64,000 nt of DNA from Actinomycetota bacterium (GCA_030838475.1 JAUZFP010000018.1:24953-88952), one strand, 5' to 3'. Positions 50,701 through 61,057 are shown, numbered from the stretch's first letter. Notes: generated from the sequence alone by a model not told the origin. A program made the numbers and translations.

Positions 50701-50983
50701 GGACACGCGGAAGGCGGCAGACCTGCGGGTGAGTGACCGCATAACGCTCGCGATTCGGGGCGGTGCGCAGGGGGATGTCGACGCACTGCGGTCCTTCAAT
50801 GAGACGATTGCTGGCGAGACTCTGAGCCGGCAGGTCACAATCGAGTTCGCCGCCGATCCCGAAACGGATGCTGCGCTCGGCGCAACGGCGGGATCGCAGC
50901 GCTCGACCCTCGCTGCCGGGCAGAACTCGAATCAGGGTGTACTCGTAATCGACGTGTGGAAGTCTGAACAGATAGATGTCTAA
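47705..50983 (+). CDS. ileS: Isoleucyl-tRNA synthetase
   Basis: A 1092-residue class I synthetase. The HIGH-equivalent is HYGH at 64-67 ([12 protein letters not shown]), GWDTHGLP follows, and KMSKS is at 635-639 ([12 protein letters not shown]). Length and the long C-terminal extension fit the eukaryote-like type 2 enzymes, a group associated with natural mupirocin tolerance; tolerance is not shown here. Expression is controlled by the T-box immediately upstream. The stop overlaps the folC start by 8 nt. Confidence 0.96.
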   Translation: MSYPKKSSSGQNGVPASPRFPEIEQGILAFWKDDGTFQASIDQREGNDEWVFYDGPPFANGLPHYGHLLTGYAKDLFPRFQTMRGKQVHRRFGWDTHGLPAELEAMRQLGITEKHEIEDMGIDVFNAKARESVLEYTKEWQEYVTRMARWVDFENDYKTLDITFMESVLWAFKQLYQKSLAYEGFRVLPYCWHDETPLSNHELRMDDDVYQMRQDQSVTVTFPLVGERAEVLGLTGVEALAWTTTPWTLPTNLALAVGPDIGYAVVASADGVHQYLLAGDTIGAYVKELGYESAEDARAAIARTLTGRQLEGVHYARLWDYYADTEKWGTQNAWQILVADYVATGEGTGIVHQAPAYGEDDQTVCAAAGIPVIISVDDGARFLPNIEDVAGLQVFEANKPLIQKLRADGRLLKVASYEHSYPHCWRCRNPLIYKAVSSWFVRVPEFRDRMVALNEEINWVPANVKDGQFGKWIGNAREWSVSRNRYWGSPIPVWKSDNPAFPRVDVYGSLAELEADFGRLPRNAAGEPDLHRPFIDDLTRPNPDDPSGTSTMRRIEDVFDVWFDSGSMPFAQVHYPFENADWFDTHSPADFIVEYIGQTRGWFYLMHVLSTALFDRPAFSNVISHGIVLGSDGQKMSKSLRNYPDVSEVFDRDGADAMRWFLMASSVIRGGNLVVSEEGIREGVRQFLLPLWSTYYFFTLYANASTYEARWRTDSRHVLDQYLLAKTGALISDVTDDLEALDAPLAAAKLRDFAEVLTNWYVRRSRDRFWAGDDQDAFDTLFTVLETVTRIAAPLIPLVGEEIWQGLTGGRSVHLEDWPLAELFPSNPSLVAAMDLVREVASAGLALRKAKGLRVRLPLSRVTVVTEDPRGLAEFGEILGEELNVKDVELVAFDEGSLDAYGITRQLTVNARAAGPRIGKQVQAVIQAAKVGDWQQTGDTVVVGGLELLEGEFDLELRAADDSTAIAFLPGGGFVLLDTVTTPELEAEGLARDVIRAIQDTRKAADLRVSDRITLAIRGGAQGDVDALRSFNETIAGETLSRQVTIEFAADPETDAALGATAGSQRSTLAAGQNSNQGVLVIDVWKSEQIDV

Positions 50984-52373
50984 GAACGAAGATGGCGACG
51001 ACCGCGAGCCCGGTGACTTCGATGATGCCCTCATGGAACGTGAGGCGCGCGAGGTCTACGAGGAGTTGCTCGAGCGCGTGGGCGAGAGCGCCCCGCAGCC
51101 GCGACTCGGCGCGACCCGACGCGCGGCAGAACTGCTGGGCGATCCGCAGCGCGCCTATCCGGTCATCCACATCACGGGCACAAACGGCAAGACCTCGACG
51201 AGCCGGATGATCGAGAGCATCCTGCGCGCCCACGGGCTGCGCACCGGCATGCTCACCAGCCCGCATCTCGAGCGCGTCAACGAGCGCATCGTGATCGACG
51301 GTGAGCCAATCAGTAACGCGGCGTTCGTGTCGAACTGGCGGGACATTCGGCCGTTCCTCGACATCACCGATGCCGAGCTCGAACTCGATGACAAGGAGTC
51401 ACTGAGCTTCTTCGAGGCCCTGACCCTGCTCGCCTTCGCGGCGTTCGCGGATGCGCCGGTGGATGTCGTCGTGCTCGAGGTCGGCATGGGCGGCGAGTGG
51501 GACTCGACGAACGTCGCCGATGGTCAGGTCGCCGTCTTCACGCCGATCGCGCTCGACCACATGGCACGTCTCGGCAACACGGTCGCCGAGATCGCACGTA
51601 CCAAGTCGGGCATCATCAAGCCCGCGGCCGCCGTGGTCTCCTCCGCACAGGTGCCGGAGGCGCTCGCCGAGCTACAGCGCGCGGCAGAGCTGACCGAGTC
51701 ATCGTTCGCGATCGCGGGCACCGACTTTGAGCTCGCGTCCGACACGGTCGCGGTCGGCGGACAGGTCATCACGGTCAAGGGACTCGCGGGGACCTACGCC
51801 GACCTTTTCCTGCCTCTGTTTGGCGATCACCAGGCGGGCAACGCGGCCCTCGCGATCGCCGCTGTCGAGTCGTTTATCGGCGGCGGAACACTTCCCCTCA
51901 ACCAGGACGTGCTCGCGGAGGGACTCGCCACAGCCACCTCGCCGGGGCGGCTGCAGGTCATCGGCAACGAGCCGACGGTGGTGGTGGATGCCGCCCACAA
52001 TCCCCACGGCGCGGCCGCGCTCGCGGTCGCCCTGACCGAGTACTTCACCTTCGATCACGTCACCGCGGTGCTGGGAATCCTCGGCGACAAGGATGCGACG
52101 GGCATCCTGAACGCTCTGGATGGCGTGGTCGACGACTTTGTGATCACCCAGTCGACGTCCGACCGGGCGGTGTCGGCGAGGGAGCTCGGTCGGTTGGCGA
52201 CGTCAATCGTCGGCGAGGCGCGGGTGACTATCGAGCCTTCGCTGGAGGCGGCACTCGAGTTGGCGCGCACACGTGCATCAGAAACCGAAAAGGGCGCGGC
52301 ACTCGTCACGGGGTCGATCACCCTCGTCGGCGATGCGATCGTGTACGCGCGGAACCAGGGCTGGAAGCCGTGA
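50976..52373 (+). CDS. folC: Bifunctional folylpolyglutamate / dihydrofolate synthase
   Basis: A 465-residue Mur-ligase-like enzyme that adds glutamates to folates. The P-loop [14 protein letters not shown] is near residue 66, with [11 protein letters not shown] and [13 protein letters not shown] after it and the C-terminal ligase segment [18 protein letters not shown] 50976 overlaps the ileS stop. An acidic N-terminal extension of about 30 residues precedes the core. DUF4233 and ndk follow with 4-nt overlaps, the conserved actinobacterial order. Confidence 0.95.
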   Translation: MSKNEDGDDREPGDFDDALMEREAREVYEELLERVGESAPQPRLGATRRAAELLGDPQRAYPVIHITGTNGKTSTSRMIESILRAHGLRTGMLTSPHLERVNERIVIDGEPISNAAFVSNWRDIRPFLDITDAELELDDKESLSFFEALTLLAFAAFADAPVDVVVLEVGMGGEWDSTNVADGQVAVFTPIALDHMARLGNTVAEIARTKSGIIKPAAAVVSSAQVPEALAELQRAAELTESSFAIAGTDFELASDTVAVGGQVITVKGLAGTYADLFLPLFGDHQAGNAALAIAAVESFIGGGTLPLNQDVLAEGLATATSPGRLQVIGNEPTVVVDAAHNPHGAAALAVALTEYFTFDHVTAVLGILGDKDATGILNALDGVVDDFVITQSTSDRAVSARELGRLATSIVGEARVTIEPSLEAALELARTRASETEKGAALVTGSITLVGDAIVYARNQGWKP

Positions 52374-52765
52374 GCGAGGCCCGACCGGCGCGACGACCGC
52401 GACGCGCGCGCAGCCTCACCGAGAGCCTGCTCACGATTGTGCTCGCGCTCGAGGCCGTGCTCGTCTTCTTTGTTGCACTCACCGTCTACGGGCTGCACGC
52501 CCTTCCGCCGGCCGTGGCATTCGGTGGGGGAGCCGGCCTCGTGATTCTCCTCGCGTTGACAACCTGGATCCTTCGCTACCCCTTGGGTGTCTGGGTCGGC
52601 TGGCTGCTGCAGGTCGCTCTGCTCGCGACCGGCATCGTGCTCCCCGTTCTCTACATCGTCGCCGGCGTGTTCGTGGCGATGTGGATCTTCTGCTTCGTGC
52701 GCGCTCGCCAGATCGATCGCGCTAACTCCTCGCATCCGATCCCCACAGAAGGACAGACCCCATGA
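52370..52765 (+). CDS. DUF4233 membrane protein
   Basis: A 131-residue protein with four hydrophobic segments (about 17-37, 44-63, 68-85 and 90-110) and basic termini. DUF4233 genes lie between folC and ndk in many actinobacteria; function is unknown. The gene overlaps both neighbours by 4 nt. Confidence 0.88.
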   Translation: MSEARPARRPRRARSLTESLLTIVLALEAVLVFFVALTVYGLHALPPAVAFGGGAGLVILLALTTWILRYPLGVWVGWLLQVALLATGIVLPVLYIVAGVFVAMWIFCFVRARQIDRANSSHPIPTEGQTP

Positions 52766-53178
52766 CCGTCGAAGAAACCCTCGTGCTCGTGAAGCCCGAC
52801 GGAGTCGCCCGCAACCTGACCGGTGAGATCCTTCGCCGCATCGAGGCGAAGGGCTACCAGCTTGTCGACATCAAACTACTCGAGGCGAGCCACGACCTGC
52901 TCACGCAGCACTACGCGGAGCACGAGGGCAAGCCGTTCTTCGAGCCACTGGTCGAGTTCATGGAGAGCGGACCGATCGTGGCGATTCGGGTGGCGGGCAA
53001 CCGGGTAATCGAGGGATTCCGATCGCTCGCAGGAACCACCGATCCGACCACGGCCGCGCCCGGCACCATCCGAGGCGACCTCGGGCGCGACTGGGGCCTC
53101 AAGGTTCAGCAAAACCTGGTTCACGGCAGCGATTCACCGGAGTCGGCTGCGCGGGAACTGGCGCTCTGGTTCGATTAG
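52762..53178 (+). CDS. ndk: Nucleoside diphosphate kinase
   Basis: A 138-residue enzyme of normal length. The phospho-histidine is His121 in NLVHGSDSPESA, and TLVLVKPDGVARNLTGEIL begins the fold. It equilibrates NTP and NDP pools. The ATG overlaps the DUF4233 stop; the stop overlaps the convergent DsbA-like gene by 4 nt. Confidence 0.97.
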   Translation: MTVEETLVLVKPDGVARNLTGEILRRIEAKGYQLVDIKLLEASHDLLTQHYAEHEGKPFFEPLVEFMESGPIVAIRVAGNRVIEGFRSLAGTTDPTTAAPGTIRGDLGRDWGLKVQQNLVHGSDSPESAARELALWFD

Positions 53179-54005
53179 CCCGCCGACTGGGCGTTGACGA
53201 ACGCGGTGAATGCTGCCGCGTCGGTGACCCCGCCCGTGTACTGGGCACCGTTCACGAATACCGTCGGCGTGCCGGCGAACTCGGTTGGCGTGGTCGCGAC
53301 GTGCGCAAACTCGCCGTCTCCCACCGCGGCCGTCGCCTGGCTGACCCAGTCGCGGAAGGTCTCGTTGTTCACGCATTTCGCGATCGCTGCGGTACCCACG
53401 TCGGCCTTGCCGAGCACCGTCAGGAGTTCGCTGTTAGTGAGCCCCGGCGTGCCCTCCGCGGGTTGGTATTGATAGAGCGCCGCGGTCGCGTTGAGGAAGG
53501 CATCCGGATCGAAGTTTGCAACGCACGCGGCCGCGTTTGCGGCGCGTGACGAGTAGCGGGTTCCCTGGGAACTGCGGTCAAGGATCGAAACGGGGTGGAT
53601 CTCGAGCGTCGCCTTACCCGCCGCCACGAGGGCAGCGGTGTTGTTGAGGTTGGCCTCCTCGAAGCCGAGACAGACCGGGCACTGGTAGTCGATGTATTCG
53701 ACGATGTTGACGGTGTCGGAGTGCGCGGACGTGTCAGTGGGAATGGGATGACCGATCTCGGCAGCTGGCGTGCGGACAGTGGCAATCTGGCCGCCGCCGC
53801 CGGTCAGCAGTACACCGTCGCTGGCCATGTTCTTCGGTGTCGACGCACCCGGATCGGCCGGATGAGTTGCCACCGCATTCTTGTGCGTCGTCACCACGAG
53901 TACGACGATCACGATCACGACCAAGACCACCAGCGCGATCCCGCCCTGGATGAGGTAGCGGGCGCGCCGGGATTCTGGACCCTTCTCCGGGGCGCTATCG
54001 CTCAC
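53175..54005 (-). CDS. Membrane-anchored DsbA-like thiol oxidoreductase
   Basis: A 276-residue protein with an N-terminal membrane helix (about 20-40) and an outside thioredoxin-fold domain of the Thioredoxin_4/DsbA type. The active site is CPVC (Cys109, Cys112) in EYIDYQCPVCLGF, and the cis-Pro region is EFAGTPTVFVNG. It introduces disulfides into exported proteins. GTG 54005 overlaps the VKOR stop by 4 nt (GTGA), so oxidant and re-oxidase are produced together. Confidence 0.92.
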   Translation of the reverse strand: MSDSAPEKGPESRRARYLIQGGIALVVLVVIVIVVLVVTTHKNAVATHPADPGASTPKNMASDGVLLTGGGGQIATVRTPAAEIGHPIPTDTSAHSDTVNIVEYIDYQCPVCLGFEEANLNNTAALVAAGKATLEIHPVSILDRSSQGTRYSSRAANAAACVANFDPDAFLNATAALYQYQPAEGTPGLTNSELLTVLGKADVGTAAIAKCVNNETFRDWVSQATAAVGDGEFAHVATTPTEFAGTPTVFVNGAQYTGGVTDAAAFTAFVNAQSAG

Positions 54006-55015
54006 AGGTTTGCCAGGAGGTTCAGGTGCGTTTCGTAGATCAGGAAGACCACGACGTAACAGAGAAGGGTGATCAGGGGCACCCAGGTGTATGCGCCGCG
54101 GAAGAACGTCGTCGCACGTGGTCCCACCCTGAGATTGCCGTTCTTCAGGTTGCCGATCGTCGTAATCCAGAACAGGGGAATGGTGACGATCCACACCAGC
54201 GCGCACCAGACGCAGAGCGTGCCGATCACGTAGACGCTGGAAATAATCAGAAAAGTGATGAACGCGAACGCGCCGACGACGGCCGCGTTGAAGGCGACCC
54301 ACCACCACCGTCGGTAGCTGACACCGGCCAGCGTGGCGATGCCGATCACGAGAACGACGGCGAAGCCGCCCAGTCCGATCAGCGGGTTCGGGAACCCGAA
54401 CAACGATCCCTGCCAGGACTTCAGGTTTGTGCCGCACTCGACAATCAGGCTGAAACTGCAGTTGAGCTTCGTCGCGGGCGACAGGATTGCCGTGACCTTG
54501 TCGACGCTGAGGTTGTAGGCGGCTGTCAGCCCCGCAAGACCCGCAACGACCAGGACGACACCGAAGACGATGGTGCGCTCCCCTCGTGCGACCTGAGCAG
54601 TCGTGCCCGCTCGCTTCGCCTCGCGACATCCGAAGATGGTGAAGATCAGTGTCGCGATCGCCGCGACCAGCAGTACGACGGCGACCCACGAAAAGCTGAA
54701 CAGGATGGCAAGTAGTTGGAAGATCGTGCCGACGCCCGCCACCACGATGGCGCCAACCCAAAACCCGTGACGATATCGCGCGCCCGCCGTCTGGCCGAGA
54801 AAGAGCGCAACAAACAAGGAGAAGAAGACGATGCTGACGCCGACATACGGAAAGCCGAGAAACGCGTCCAGACCCGACAGCCGCTTGGTCGTCCCACCGT
54901 CGATACCCGCGTATTGAACTATTGCGACGACGAAGGCGACGATGACGCCCACAATGCCGGGGATGGCCGCGAGAAGGCCGGAAATTGATCGGGGAGGCGC
55001 TGCCTGATCGGTCAC
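54002..55015 (-). CDS. Vitamin K epoxide reductase (VKOR)-family protein
   Basis: A 337-residue membrane protein. The VKOR core lies in the C-terminal two thirds: the loop cysteines Cys186 and Cys194 (KLNCSFSLIVECG) and the quinone-site CxxC, Cys268/Cys271 (TLCVWC). About 165 extra residues with several helices precede the core. It passes electrons from DsbA-like proteins to quinones, restoring the oxidised state. It is coupled to the DsbA-like gene downstream. Confidence 0.92.
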   Translation of the reverse strand: MTDQAAPPRSISGLLAAIPGIVGVIVAFVVAIVQYAGIDGGTTKRLSGLDAFLGFPYVGVSIVFFSLFVALFLGQTAGARYRHGFWVGAIVVAGVGTIFQLLAILFSFSWVAVVLLVAAIATLIFTIFGCREAKRAGTTAQVARGERTIVFGVVLVVAGLAGLTAAYNLSVDKVTAILSPATKLNCSFSLIVECGTNLKSWQGSLFGFPNPLIGLGGFAVVLVIGIATLAGVSYRRWWWVAFNAAVVGAFAFITFLIISSVYVIGTLCVWCALVWIVTIPLFWITTIGNLKNGNLRVGPRATTFFRGAYTWVPLITLLCYVVVFLIYETHLNLLANL

Positions 55016-55060
55016 CCTCGGATTATTGCATGCCCCAAATCCCGGGCAACTGGGAATGCG

Positions 55061-55337
55061 TGCGATAATTTGGATAAGTCATGTACGAGCCGCGCTCGCG
55101 ATGACGCCAAAGAAGGCTTTACCGGGCGAACCCCCACGGGGTTAACCGGGCCGCCAAGCAGAACGACTAGCTCGTACCTGTCTCGGTGTTGGATAGCGAG
55201 TTCCAAAAACGCAACACGTTGCAGACGTGAAGAATTAGCAACGCATCCGAACTGTAGGAATTTGCAGGCGGGGAGCGTTCGAGAAGAGTACCCGGTGGGT
55301 GGCGCGGTTGCCCATACGGCCAAGGAGTACACCAGCA
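55061..55337 (+). promoter_or_regulatory. Promoter and long leader of the RNase E gene
   Basis: TGCGATAAT (55061-55069) looks like an extended -10 box. Transcription from there would give a leader of about 260 nt, with no plausible gene inside it. The leader contains a perfect small hairpin AACCCC-CAC-GGGGTT (55129-55143) flanked by two ACCGGGC copies. RNase E messages in other bacteria are autoregulated through their leaders; whether that applies here is unknown. The remaining 55016-55060 shows nothing further. Confidence 0.4.
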
Positions 55338-57776
55338 ATGGTGAATGAAGACGTAAGTTCAACGAATTCGACCGATTCAGCCAAGGCCCCCAGGAAGCGC
55401 GGAAAGCTCTTCGGGCGCGGTGCGGCCGTCGAGGCACCCGCGGCAACGCCGGCTCCCGAGGCGAGTTCGGTCTCCGAGCCAGTCGAAGGGCCACCCGCCA
55501 AGGCGCCGCGCAAGCGCGCGACTGCGGCGAAGTCTGCCGCAGACCACGTGAATGCCGCTCCCGTCGAGACCGCGCTGGTCCCAGACGGCGAATCGGCAGC
55601 GCCGAAGTCGCGGCGTTCCGCGCCCAGGAAGGCGGCGGCATCCGTCGAGCCGGAGAGCGCACCAACTGCGGCGCCGGCGCGTCCTACGACTTCGCTGCTG
55701 TTCCAGGCTCCCGACATCGCACCGCTTCCGCCGCTGCCACGCCAGGCCAACCGTGGCAATAGCCAGAACGGCAACACCCAGAACAACGGAAACGACCAGG
55801 GCGACACAGCCCAAGGCGTCCGCCGCCGTTCGCGTCGTCGCCCGGGCGAGGAGCCGCGGGAGGGTGACAACGAACCGAACGTCGTCGTCAAAGTGCGTCA
55901 GCCGCGCGCCGCCGCCGCGCCCATCACCGAGCCCCAACGCGTCAAGGGGTCCACCCGACTCGAGGCAAAGAAGCAGCGTCGTCGAGACGGTCGGGATGCC
56001 GGCCGCCGTCGTCCGGTCGTGACCGAGGCAGAGTTCCTCGCTCGCCGCGAAAGCGTCGACCGGGTCATGGTTGTACGCAGTGGCCTTGGTCGCATCCAGA
56101 TCGGCGTTCTCGAGGACGGTGTCCTGGTCGAGCACTACGTCGCCAAAGCCGCCGAGGCGAGCCTGATCGGCAACGTCTACCTCGGCCGCGTGCAGAACGT
56201 GCTTCCAAGCATGGAGGCCGCATTCGTCGACATTGGCCGCGGACGCAACGCCGTGCTGTACTCCGGCGAGGTCGACTGGGAGGCCGCGGCGGCCGAGAGC
56301 GAGGGCGGCAAGAACCAGCCGCGCCGCATCGAGCTCGCGCTCAAGCCCGGCGACCGCGTACTGGTGCAGGTCACGAAGGATCCGGTCGGCCACAAGGGCG
56401 CCCGGCTTACCAGCCAGGTCAGCCTTCCCGGCCGGTACCTCGTCTATGTGCCGAACGGTTCGATGAACGGAATCAGCCGCAAGCTGCCGGACACCGAGCG
56501 CGCACGACTGAAGACGATTCTCAAGCAGGTCCTTCCCGAAAATGTCGGCGTCATCGTGCGCACGGCGTCTGAGGGGGCGACCGAGGAGCAGCTGACGCTC
56601 GACGTCAACCGCCTGACCAGCCAGTGGGCGGAAATCAGTCGTCTCGTCGAGACGCAGCAGGCACCCGTTCTGCTTCACTCCGAGCCCGACCTGCTCGTCA
56701 AGATCGTTCGGGACGTCTTCAACGAGGACTTCCAGAAGCTCGTCATTTCGGGTGAGGACGCGCAGGCGACCATCGAGGGCTACCTTCGCTCCGTCGCTCC
56801 GGACCTGCTCGATCGCGTGCAGACCTACGACGAGCCCGGTGACGCATTCGACACGTACCGCATCAGCGAGCAGATCGAGAAGGCGCTCGACCGCAAGGTC
56901 TGGCTGCCTTCCGGTGGTTCGCTGGTTATTGACCGCACAGAAGCCATGACCGTCGTCGACGTCAACACCGGCAAGTTCGTCGGCTCGGGCGGAAACCTCG
57001 AAGAGACCGTCACCAAGAACAACCTCGAGGCGGCGGAGGAGATCGTCCGCCAGCTTCGGCTTCGCGACATCGGTGGCATCATCGTCGTCGACTTCATCGA
57101 CATGGTGCTCGAATCGAACCGCGACCTCGTACTGCGTCGCCTGGTTGAGTGTCTCTCGCGCGACCGCACCAAGCACCAGGTCGCCGAGGTGACGTCCCTC
57201 GGACTCGTGCAGATGACGCGCAAGAAACTGGGGCTCGGCCTGCTCGAATCGTTCAGCGAGCCGTGCGAGCACTGCGCCGGTCGCGGCATCATCGTTCACC
57301 ACGACCCCGTTACGCGTCACCGCCAGACCGCGCAGCCGCCCGTCGAGGGCAGCAGCAGTGGCCGCCGCAGTCGCGGAGGCAAGGGACCCGGTTCCGGTGG
57401 CTCCGCATCCACTGCACCACGAAGTGGAGCGACCGCACCCACTAACGGAACTCACGCGATCACCGAGGATGTGCGCAAGGCGCTCGCCCAGGTCGCCGCG
57501 AGCACGGTCCACACCGACCACGCAGACCACGCCGAGGCCGACCACGCTCCCGCACCGGTCGAATCAGTGGTCGAGCCGGACGAGTCGACGGTGCTGGACA
57601 TCCCCGTGGCACGCTCACGAAAGTCGTCGCGTCGCGTCAGCAATGCGGACGATCTCCTCGACTCCGTTCTGGAGGCTCTTCCCGAGCCCAAACAGCCCGG
57701 CCAGGGACGCACTCGCGTCTCCCGTCGCGCCACCAGCTCCGGGTCGGGAATCATCACATCTGGCCCTGCCGAATAG
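55338..57776 (+). CDS. rne: Ribonuclease E/G family endoribonuclease
   Basis: An 812-residue RNase E/G. An N-terminal disordered extension of about 200 residues, rich in Ala, Pro, Lys and Arg, is followed by the S1 domain (GNVYLGRVQNVLPSMEAAFV), the catalytic RNase E core with VDVNTGKFVGSG and IVVDFIDM, the zinc-link CEHCAGRG and a low-complexity C-terminal tail. The core-in-the-middle layout is the actinobacterial form. ATG 55338 has AAGGAG 11 nt upstream; an earlier in-frame start at 55299 lacks support. Confidence 0.95.
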   Translation: MVNEDVSSTNSTDSAKAPRKRGKLFGRGAAVEAPAATPAPEASSVSEPVEGPPAKAPRKRATAAKSAADHVNAAPVETALVPDGESAAPKSRRSAPRKAAASVEPESAPTAAPARPTTSLLFQAPDIAPLPPLPRQANRGNSQNGNTQNNGNDQGDTAQGVRRRSRRRPGEEPREGDNEPNVVVKVRQPRAAAAPITEPQRVKGSTRLEAKKQRRRDGRDAGRRRPVVTEAEFLARRESVDRVMVVRSGLGRIQIGVLEDGVLVEHYVAKAAEASLIGNVYLGRVQNVLPSMEAAFVDIGRGRNAVLYSGEVDWEAAAAESEGGKNQPRRIELALKPGDRVLVQVTKDPVGHKGARLTSQVSLPGRYLVYVPNGSMNGISRKLPDTERARLKTILKQVLPENVGVIVRTASEGATEEQLTLDVNRLTSQWAEISRLVETQQAPVLLHSEPDLLVKIVRDVFNEDFQKLVISGEDAQATIEGYLRSVAPDLLDRVQTYDEPGDAFDTYRISEQIEKALDRKVWLPSGGSLVIDRTEAMTVVDVNTGKFVGSGGNLEETVTKNNLEAAEEIVRQLRLRDIGGIIVVDFIDMVLESNRDLVLRRLVECLSRDRTKHQVAEVTSLGLVQMTRKKLGLGLLESFSEPCEHCAGRGIIVHHDPVTRHRQTAQPPVEGSSSGRRSRGGKGPGSGGSASTAPRSGATAPTNGTHAITEDVRKALAQVAASTVHTDHADHAEADHAPAPVESVVEPDESTVLDIPVARSRKSSRRVSNADDLLDSVLEALPEPKQPGQGRTRVSRRATSSGSGIITSGPAE

Positions 57777-57801
57777 GGTCTCGCTCGCTACTGTAGGAGC
57801 T

Positions 57802-58356
57802 ATGACCACAAGTCGGATTTCGCTGACCACTGCAGCTCTGATCGCGGCTGCTCTCGCCGCTGAGGGCCTAGTGCTCGGCGTGTGGGGCACAGCCATCGGC
57901 GTAGCCGGATTCGGCGTGCCGCTTGGGCAGAATTTCGGTCCAAGCGTTTTCTGGAGCCTTCTCGTTGCGCTCCTGCACTACGCCGCCTTCGGCCTCGGCG
58001 TATATCTGTCGCTTCGGTTCCTCGCGCCGATTGACGTCCGCACCCCGTGGCGACAGACAATCATCCGGGCGATCATTGCGACCATCAGTGGCGCGATCGT
58101 GGCCCTCGCCTTCTCCGCGCTCGTGAGCCTGGTTGCCGCGGTCACGATCGGGGCGTACCCATTCGGTTACTCGCTGGACGCGGCAGTCGACGGAAATCGC
58201 ATCCAGTACGGCATTCAAAATGCGATTGCTGGCGCACTAACGCCGCTCATTGGCTGGCTGCCGCTCACGGTGCTTGGCATCGTTTTCCTCCGACTCTGGC
58301 TGACGGCGCATCCTGCGGCGGTCGAGGCTAAAGACCGCGCTTCTGCCTCTGTGTGA
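57802..58356 (+). CDS. Hypothetical four-helix membrane protein
   Basis: A 184-residue membrane protein with hydrophobic segments near 8-30, 47-72, 90-118 and 140-165 and a short charged tail. No family is recognised. ATG 57802 has TACTGT 13 nt upstream and AGGAG 3 nt upstream; the longer in-frame extension runs through rne and is rejected. The 3-prime end overlaps the convergent DUF4031 gene by 29 nt. Confidence 0.75.
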   Translation: MTTSRISLTTAALIAAALAAEGLVLGVWGTAIGVAGFGVPLGQNFGPSVFWSLLVALLHYAAFGLGVYLSLRFLAPIDVRTPWRQTIIRAIIATISGAIVALAFSALVSLVAAVTIGAYPFGYSLDAAVDGNRIQYGIQNAIAGALTPLIGWLPLTVLGIVFLRLWLTAHPAAVEAKDRASASV

Positions 58357-58600
58357 TCCGCAGCCCGCTGGCCCGTAGCCGTTCAACCATTTCTCGCACG
58401 CCCACGGGTTTGGCGCCCATCGCGACCAGCTCGTCCCACTTGCGCTCCGGCACGTCGTAGTGGTCGTGGTCGAAGGCGCGGCGCGGGACGCCCGCTCGCT
58501 CCGCGAACGCGTGTAGCTCATCGAGCGAGGAGTCGCTCACGATATGAGCCCAGAGCATGTCGTGTGCCGGCCAGATGGGCTGGTCGATAAGCACGGTCAT
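58328..58600 (-). CDS. DUF4031 protein
   Basis: A 90-residue protein beginning MTVLIDQPIWPAHDMLWAHI and containing LDELHAFAERAG and FDHDHYDVPE, the DUF4031 signature. Function is unknown. ATG 58600 is chosen because the conserved part begins there. It overlaps the end of the upstream plus-strand membrane protein gene by 29 nt. Confidence 0.88.
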   Translation of the reverse strand: MTVLIDQPIWPAHDMLWAHIVSDSSLDELHAFAERAGVPRRAFDHDHYDVPERKWDELVAMGAKPVGVREMVERLRASGLRITQRQKRGL

Positions 58601-58759
58601 GGGACCATCTTTGCGGAGCGTTGCCTCAACAGGAACCGGATACCCGCAAAGGCCCAATTTCTCCTGTTGACTGGTCCGGGATCCGGATGTCTCCTGTTTG
58701 TCGATCGAAGCGGGCGGTTGCTGCGCGAGTTTGCCCAAACCGCGGCCAACCACGTACTA

Positions 58760-58788
58760 TTGACCCTTGGTGTGTGCTGGGCTAAGCC
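58760..58788 (+). promoter_or_regulatory. Promoter of the rplU-rpmA operon
   Basis: TTGACC (58760-58765) and TAAGCC (58783-58788) are 17 bp apart, about 58 nt upstream of the rplU start, in a 245-bp gap. The rest of the gap (58601-58759) holds repeated CTCCTGTT motifs (58671-58678 and 58691-58698) but no gene. Confidence 0.55.
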
Positions 58789-58845
58789 CGCAACTGGCGC
58801 CAACAGCTTCTTCAAGACATCTGTCTTCTTAACAAAGGGTTTCTC

Positions 58846-59154
58846 GTGGTTTACGCAATCGTGCGCGCCGGTGGTCGGCAGGAAAAGGTTGAGGTCGGCA
58901 CCATCGTCGTGCTCGACCGCATCAAGGCCGACAAGGATGGCAACATCGCACTCGTTCCCGTGCTGCATGTCGATGGCACCACGATCATCCACGACGCCAA
59001 GGCGCTCGCAAAGATCACCGTCACCGCCGAGGTTCTCACCGACCTGCGCGGCCCGAAGATCGTCATCCAGAAGTTCAAGAACAAGACCGGTTACAAGAAG
59101 CGCCAGGGTCACCGCCAGGAGCTCACCCGCGTCAAGATCACAAGCATTAAGTAA
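58846..59154 (+). CDS. rplU: Ribosomal protein bL21
   Basis: A 102-residue large-subunit protein of standard length: [20 protein letters not shown] to the conserved C-terminus [17 protein letters not shown]. The start is GTG 58846, with AAAGGG upstream. rpmA follows after 14 nt, the near-universal order. Confidence 0.98.
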   Translation: MVYAIVRAGGRQEKVEVGTIVVLDRIKADKDGNIALVPVLHVDGTTIIHDAKALAKITVTAEVLTDLRGPKIVIQKFKNKTGYKKRQGHRQELTRVKITSIK

Positions 59155-59168
59155 GTAGGAGCTGACTC

Positions 59169-59426
59169 ATGGCACACAAAAAGGGCGCAAGCTCCACCCG
59201 TAACGGTCGCGACTCCAACGCGCAGTACCTCGGCGTCAAGCGTTTCGGCGGCCAGGTCGTCAAGTCCGGCGAGATCATCCTCCGCCAGCGCGGTACCCAC
59301 TTCCACCCCGGAGCCAACGTTGGCCGCGGCGGAGACGACACGCTGTTCGCTCTGGCCGCCGGTGCGGTCGAGTTCGGACAGAAGGGCGGCCGCAAGGTCG
59401 TCAACATCGTGGTGCCGGCGGAGTAA
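59169..59426 (+). CDS. rpmA: Ribosomal protein bL27
   Basis: An 85-residue protein starting [20 protein letters not shown], the canonical bL27 N-terminus, which reaches the peptidyl transferase centre. There is no N-terminal propeptide of the staphylococcal type. A TTCG-loop terminator follows 31 nt after the stop. Confidence 0.98.
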   Translation: MAHKKGASSTRNGRDSNAQYLGVKRFGGQVVKSGEIILRQRGTHFHPGANVGRGGDDTLFALAAGAVEFGQKGGRKVVNIVVPAE

Positions 59427-59457
59427 CCGCCCTCAGAAACCACAGCTTTTCGACAGG

Positions 59458-59485
59458 GGCGAGCTTCGGCTCGCCTTTGTTCTTT
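59458..59485 (+). terminator. Intrinsic terminator after rpmA
   Basis: GGCGAGC (59458-59464) pairs with GCTCGCC (59469-59475) around a TTCG tetraloop, followed by TTTGTTCTTT. It is a textbook rho-independent terminator, probably partial, because obgE starts 25 nt later without a clear promoter of its own. Confidence 0.88.
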
Positions 59486-59509
59486 AACCAAGCAGGAAGG
59501 AGCACGAGC

Positions 59510-61057
59510 ATGGCAACGTTTGTTGACCAGGTGACGCTGCACCTTCGTGCCGGCCACGGCGGCAATGGATGCGTGTCCGTCCGTCGCGAAAAGTTCAAGC
59601 CGCTGGCGGGACCGGACGGCGGCAACGGCGGCAACGGCGGAGACATCGTGCTCGTCGCCGACTCGCAGGTCACCACGCTGCTCGCGTACCACCGGTCGCC
59701 ACACCGGCGCTCCGAGAACGGCGGCCCCGGCATGGGAGACCACCGTGCCGGCCCACACGGCGAGGTCATGGAGCTGCCGGTCCCGGTGGGAACCGTCGTT
59801 CACGACGCGGACGGCGAAACGCTGATCGACCTCGATACGCCCGGAATGCGATTCGTCGCGGCCCCCGGCGGCCAGGGCGGGCTCGGCAACGCGTCGCTGG
59901 CGACCACCAAGCGGAAGGCTCCCGGTTTCGCGCTGCTCGGAACGGACGGCTTCGAGGGCGACATCAAGCTCGAACTCAAGACCGTCGCCGACGTTGCGTT
60001 CGTCGGCTATCCGTCGGCGGGTAAGTCAAGCCTGATCGCGGCGATGTCGGCCGCCAAGCCCAAGATCGCGGACTACCCGTTCACCACGCTGCACCCGAAC
60101 CTCGGTGTCGTGGAGTCCGGCGAGACCCGGTTCACGGTTGCGGATGTCCCCGGTCTGATCGAGGGCGCGAGCGAGGGGAAGGGCCTCGGCCTCGAATTCC
60201 TGCGCCACGTCGAGCGCTGCACCGCGCTACTCCACGTGCTGGACTGCGCCACCCTCGAGCCGGGTCGCGATCCGATCAGCGACCTCGACATCATCCTCAC
60301 CGAACTCGCGGCCTACCCGGTGCCCGAGGGTCAACTGCCTCTGCTCGAGCGGCCCCAGGTGGTCGCCCTCAACAAGATCGACGTTCCGGAGGGCCACGAA
60401 CTGGCCGACTTCGTTCGTCCGGACCTCGAGGCGCGCGGCTACCGCGTCTTCGAGATCTCCGCCGTGTCCCGTGCCGGGCTGCGCGAGCTGACTTTCGCGC
60501 TCGCCGAACTGGTCGAGGCGGATCGCGCCGCGAAGGCACTCATCCCGGCGGCGCCTCGCATCGTCATCCGCCCGCGTGCGGTCAACGAGGTCGACTTCGT
60601 TGTTCGCGTCGAGGGTGGCACCTACGGCGACATCTACCGGGTGCTCGGCGAGAAGCCGCAGCGATGGGTCCAGCAGACCGACTTCAACAACGAGGAGGCC
60701 GTCGGCTTCCTCGCCGACCGTCTCGCCAAGCTGGGCATCGAGACGGAGCTCTTCAAGAAGGGTGCTGTCGCCGGCTCGACCGTCATCGTCGGTCCCGGCA
60801 ACGGAGTCGAGTTCGACTGGGAGCCCACGCTCACCTCGACGGCGGAGCTCATGATGGCTCCGCGCGGCCTCGACCCTCGACTGTTGAACGACCCGCGTCC
60901 CACGCACATCACCCGTCGCCAGAACTACCTCGACCGCATGGATGCGAAGACCGCTGCGCGCGCGGAGCTCGAGGCCGAGCGCGAGGCCGGCATCTGGAAC
61001 GACGACGAAGGCTTCGCTGTGAGCAAGGTAGACGGAGAGGATCAGTCTGGTGAGTGA
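59510..61057 (+). CDS. obgE: Obg/CgtA GTPase
   Basis: A 515-residue GTPase for late 50S ribosome assembly. The glycine-rich Obg fold (ending near 155) precedes the G domain with G1 GYPSAGKSS (166-174), G3 DVPGLIEGA and G4 NKID. The C-terminal OCT domain ([20 protein letters not shown]) is followed by an acidic tail. ATG 59510 has AGGAAGGAG upstream. The stop overlaps the proB start by 8 nt. Confidence 0.97.
   Translation: MATFVDQVTLHLRAGHGGNGCVSVRREKFKPLAGPDGGNGGNGGDIVLVADSQVTTLLAYHRSPHRRSENGGPGMGDHRAGPHGEVMELPVPVGTVVHDADGETLIDLDTPGMRFVAAPGGQGGLGNASLATTKRKAPGFALLGTDGFEGDIKLELKTVADVAFVGYPSAGKSSLIAAMSAAKPKIADYPFTTLHPNLGVVESGETRFTVADVPGLIEGASEGKGLGLEFLRHVERCTALLHVLDCATLEPGRDPISDLDIILTELAAYPVPEGQLPLLERPQVVALNKIDVPEGHELADFVRPDLEARGYRVFEISAVSRAGLRELTFALAELVEADRAAKALIPAAPRIVIRPRAVNEVDFVVRVEGGTYGDIYRVLGEKPQRWVQQTDFNNEEAVGFLADRLAKLGIETELFKKGAVAGSTVIVGPGNGVEFDWEPTLTSTAELMMAPRGLDPRLLNDPRPTHITRRQNYLDRMDAKTAARAELEAEREAGIWNDDEGFAVSKVDGEDQSGE

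Noticed and set aside
49688..51034. 448-codon minus-strand frame opposite the ileS 3-prime end and folC start
   Set aside because: No family signature, antisense to well-conserved genes, and composition typical of shadow frames.
55377..57545. 722-codon open frame antisense to rne
   Set aside because: It lies wholly opposite a clearly conserved RNase E gene; such frames are expected in GC-rich DNA. Its composition shows no domain and there is no ribosome site or promoter.
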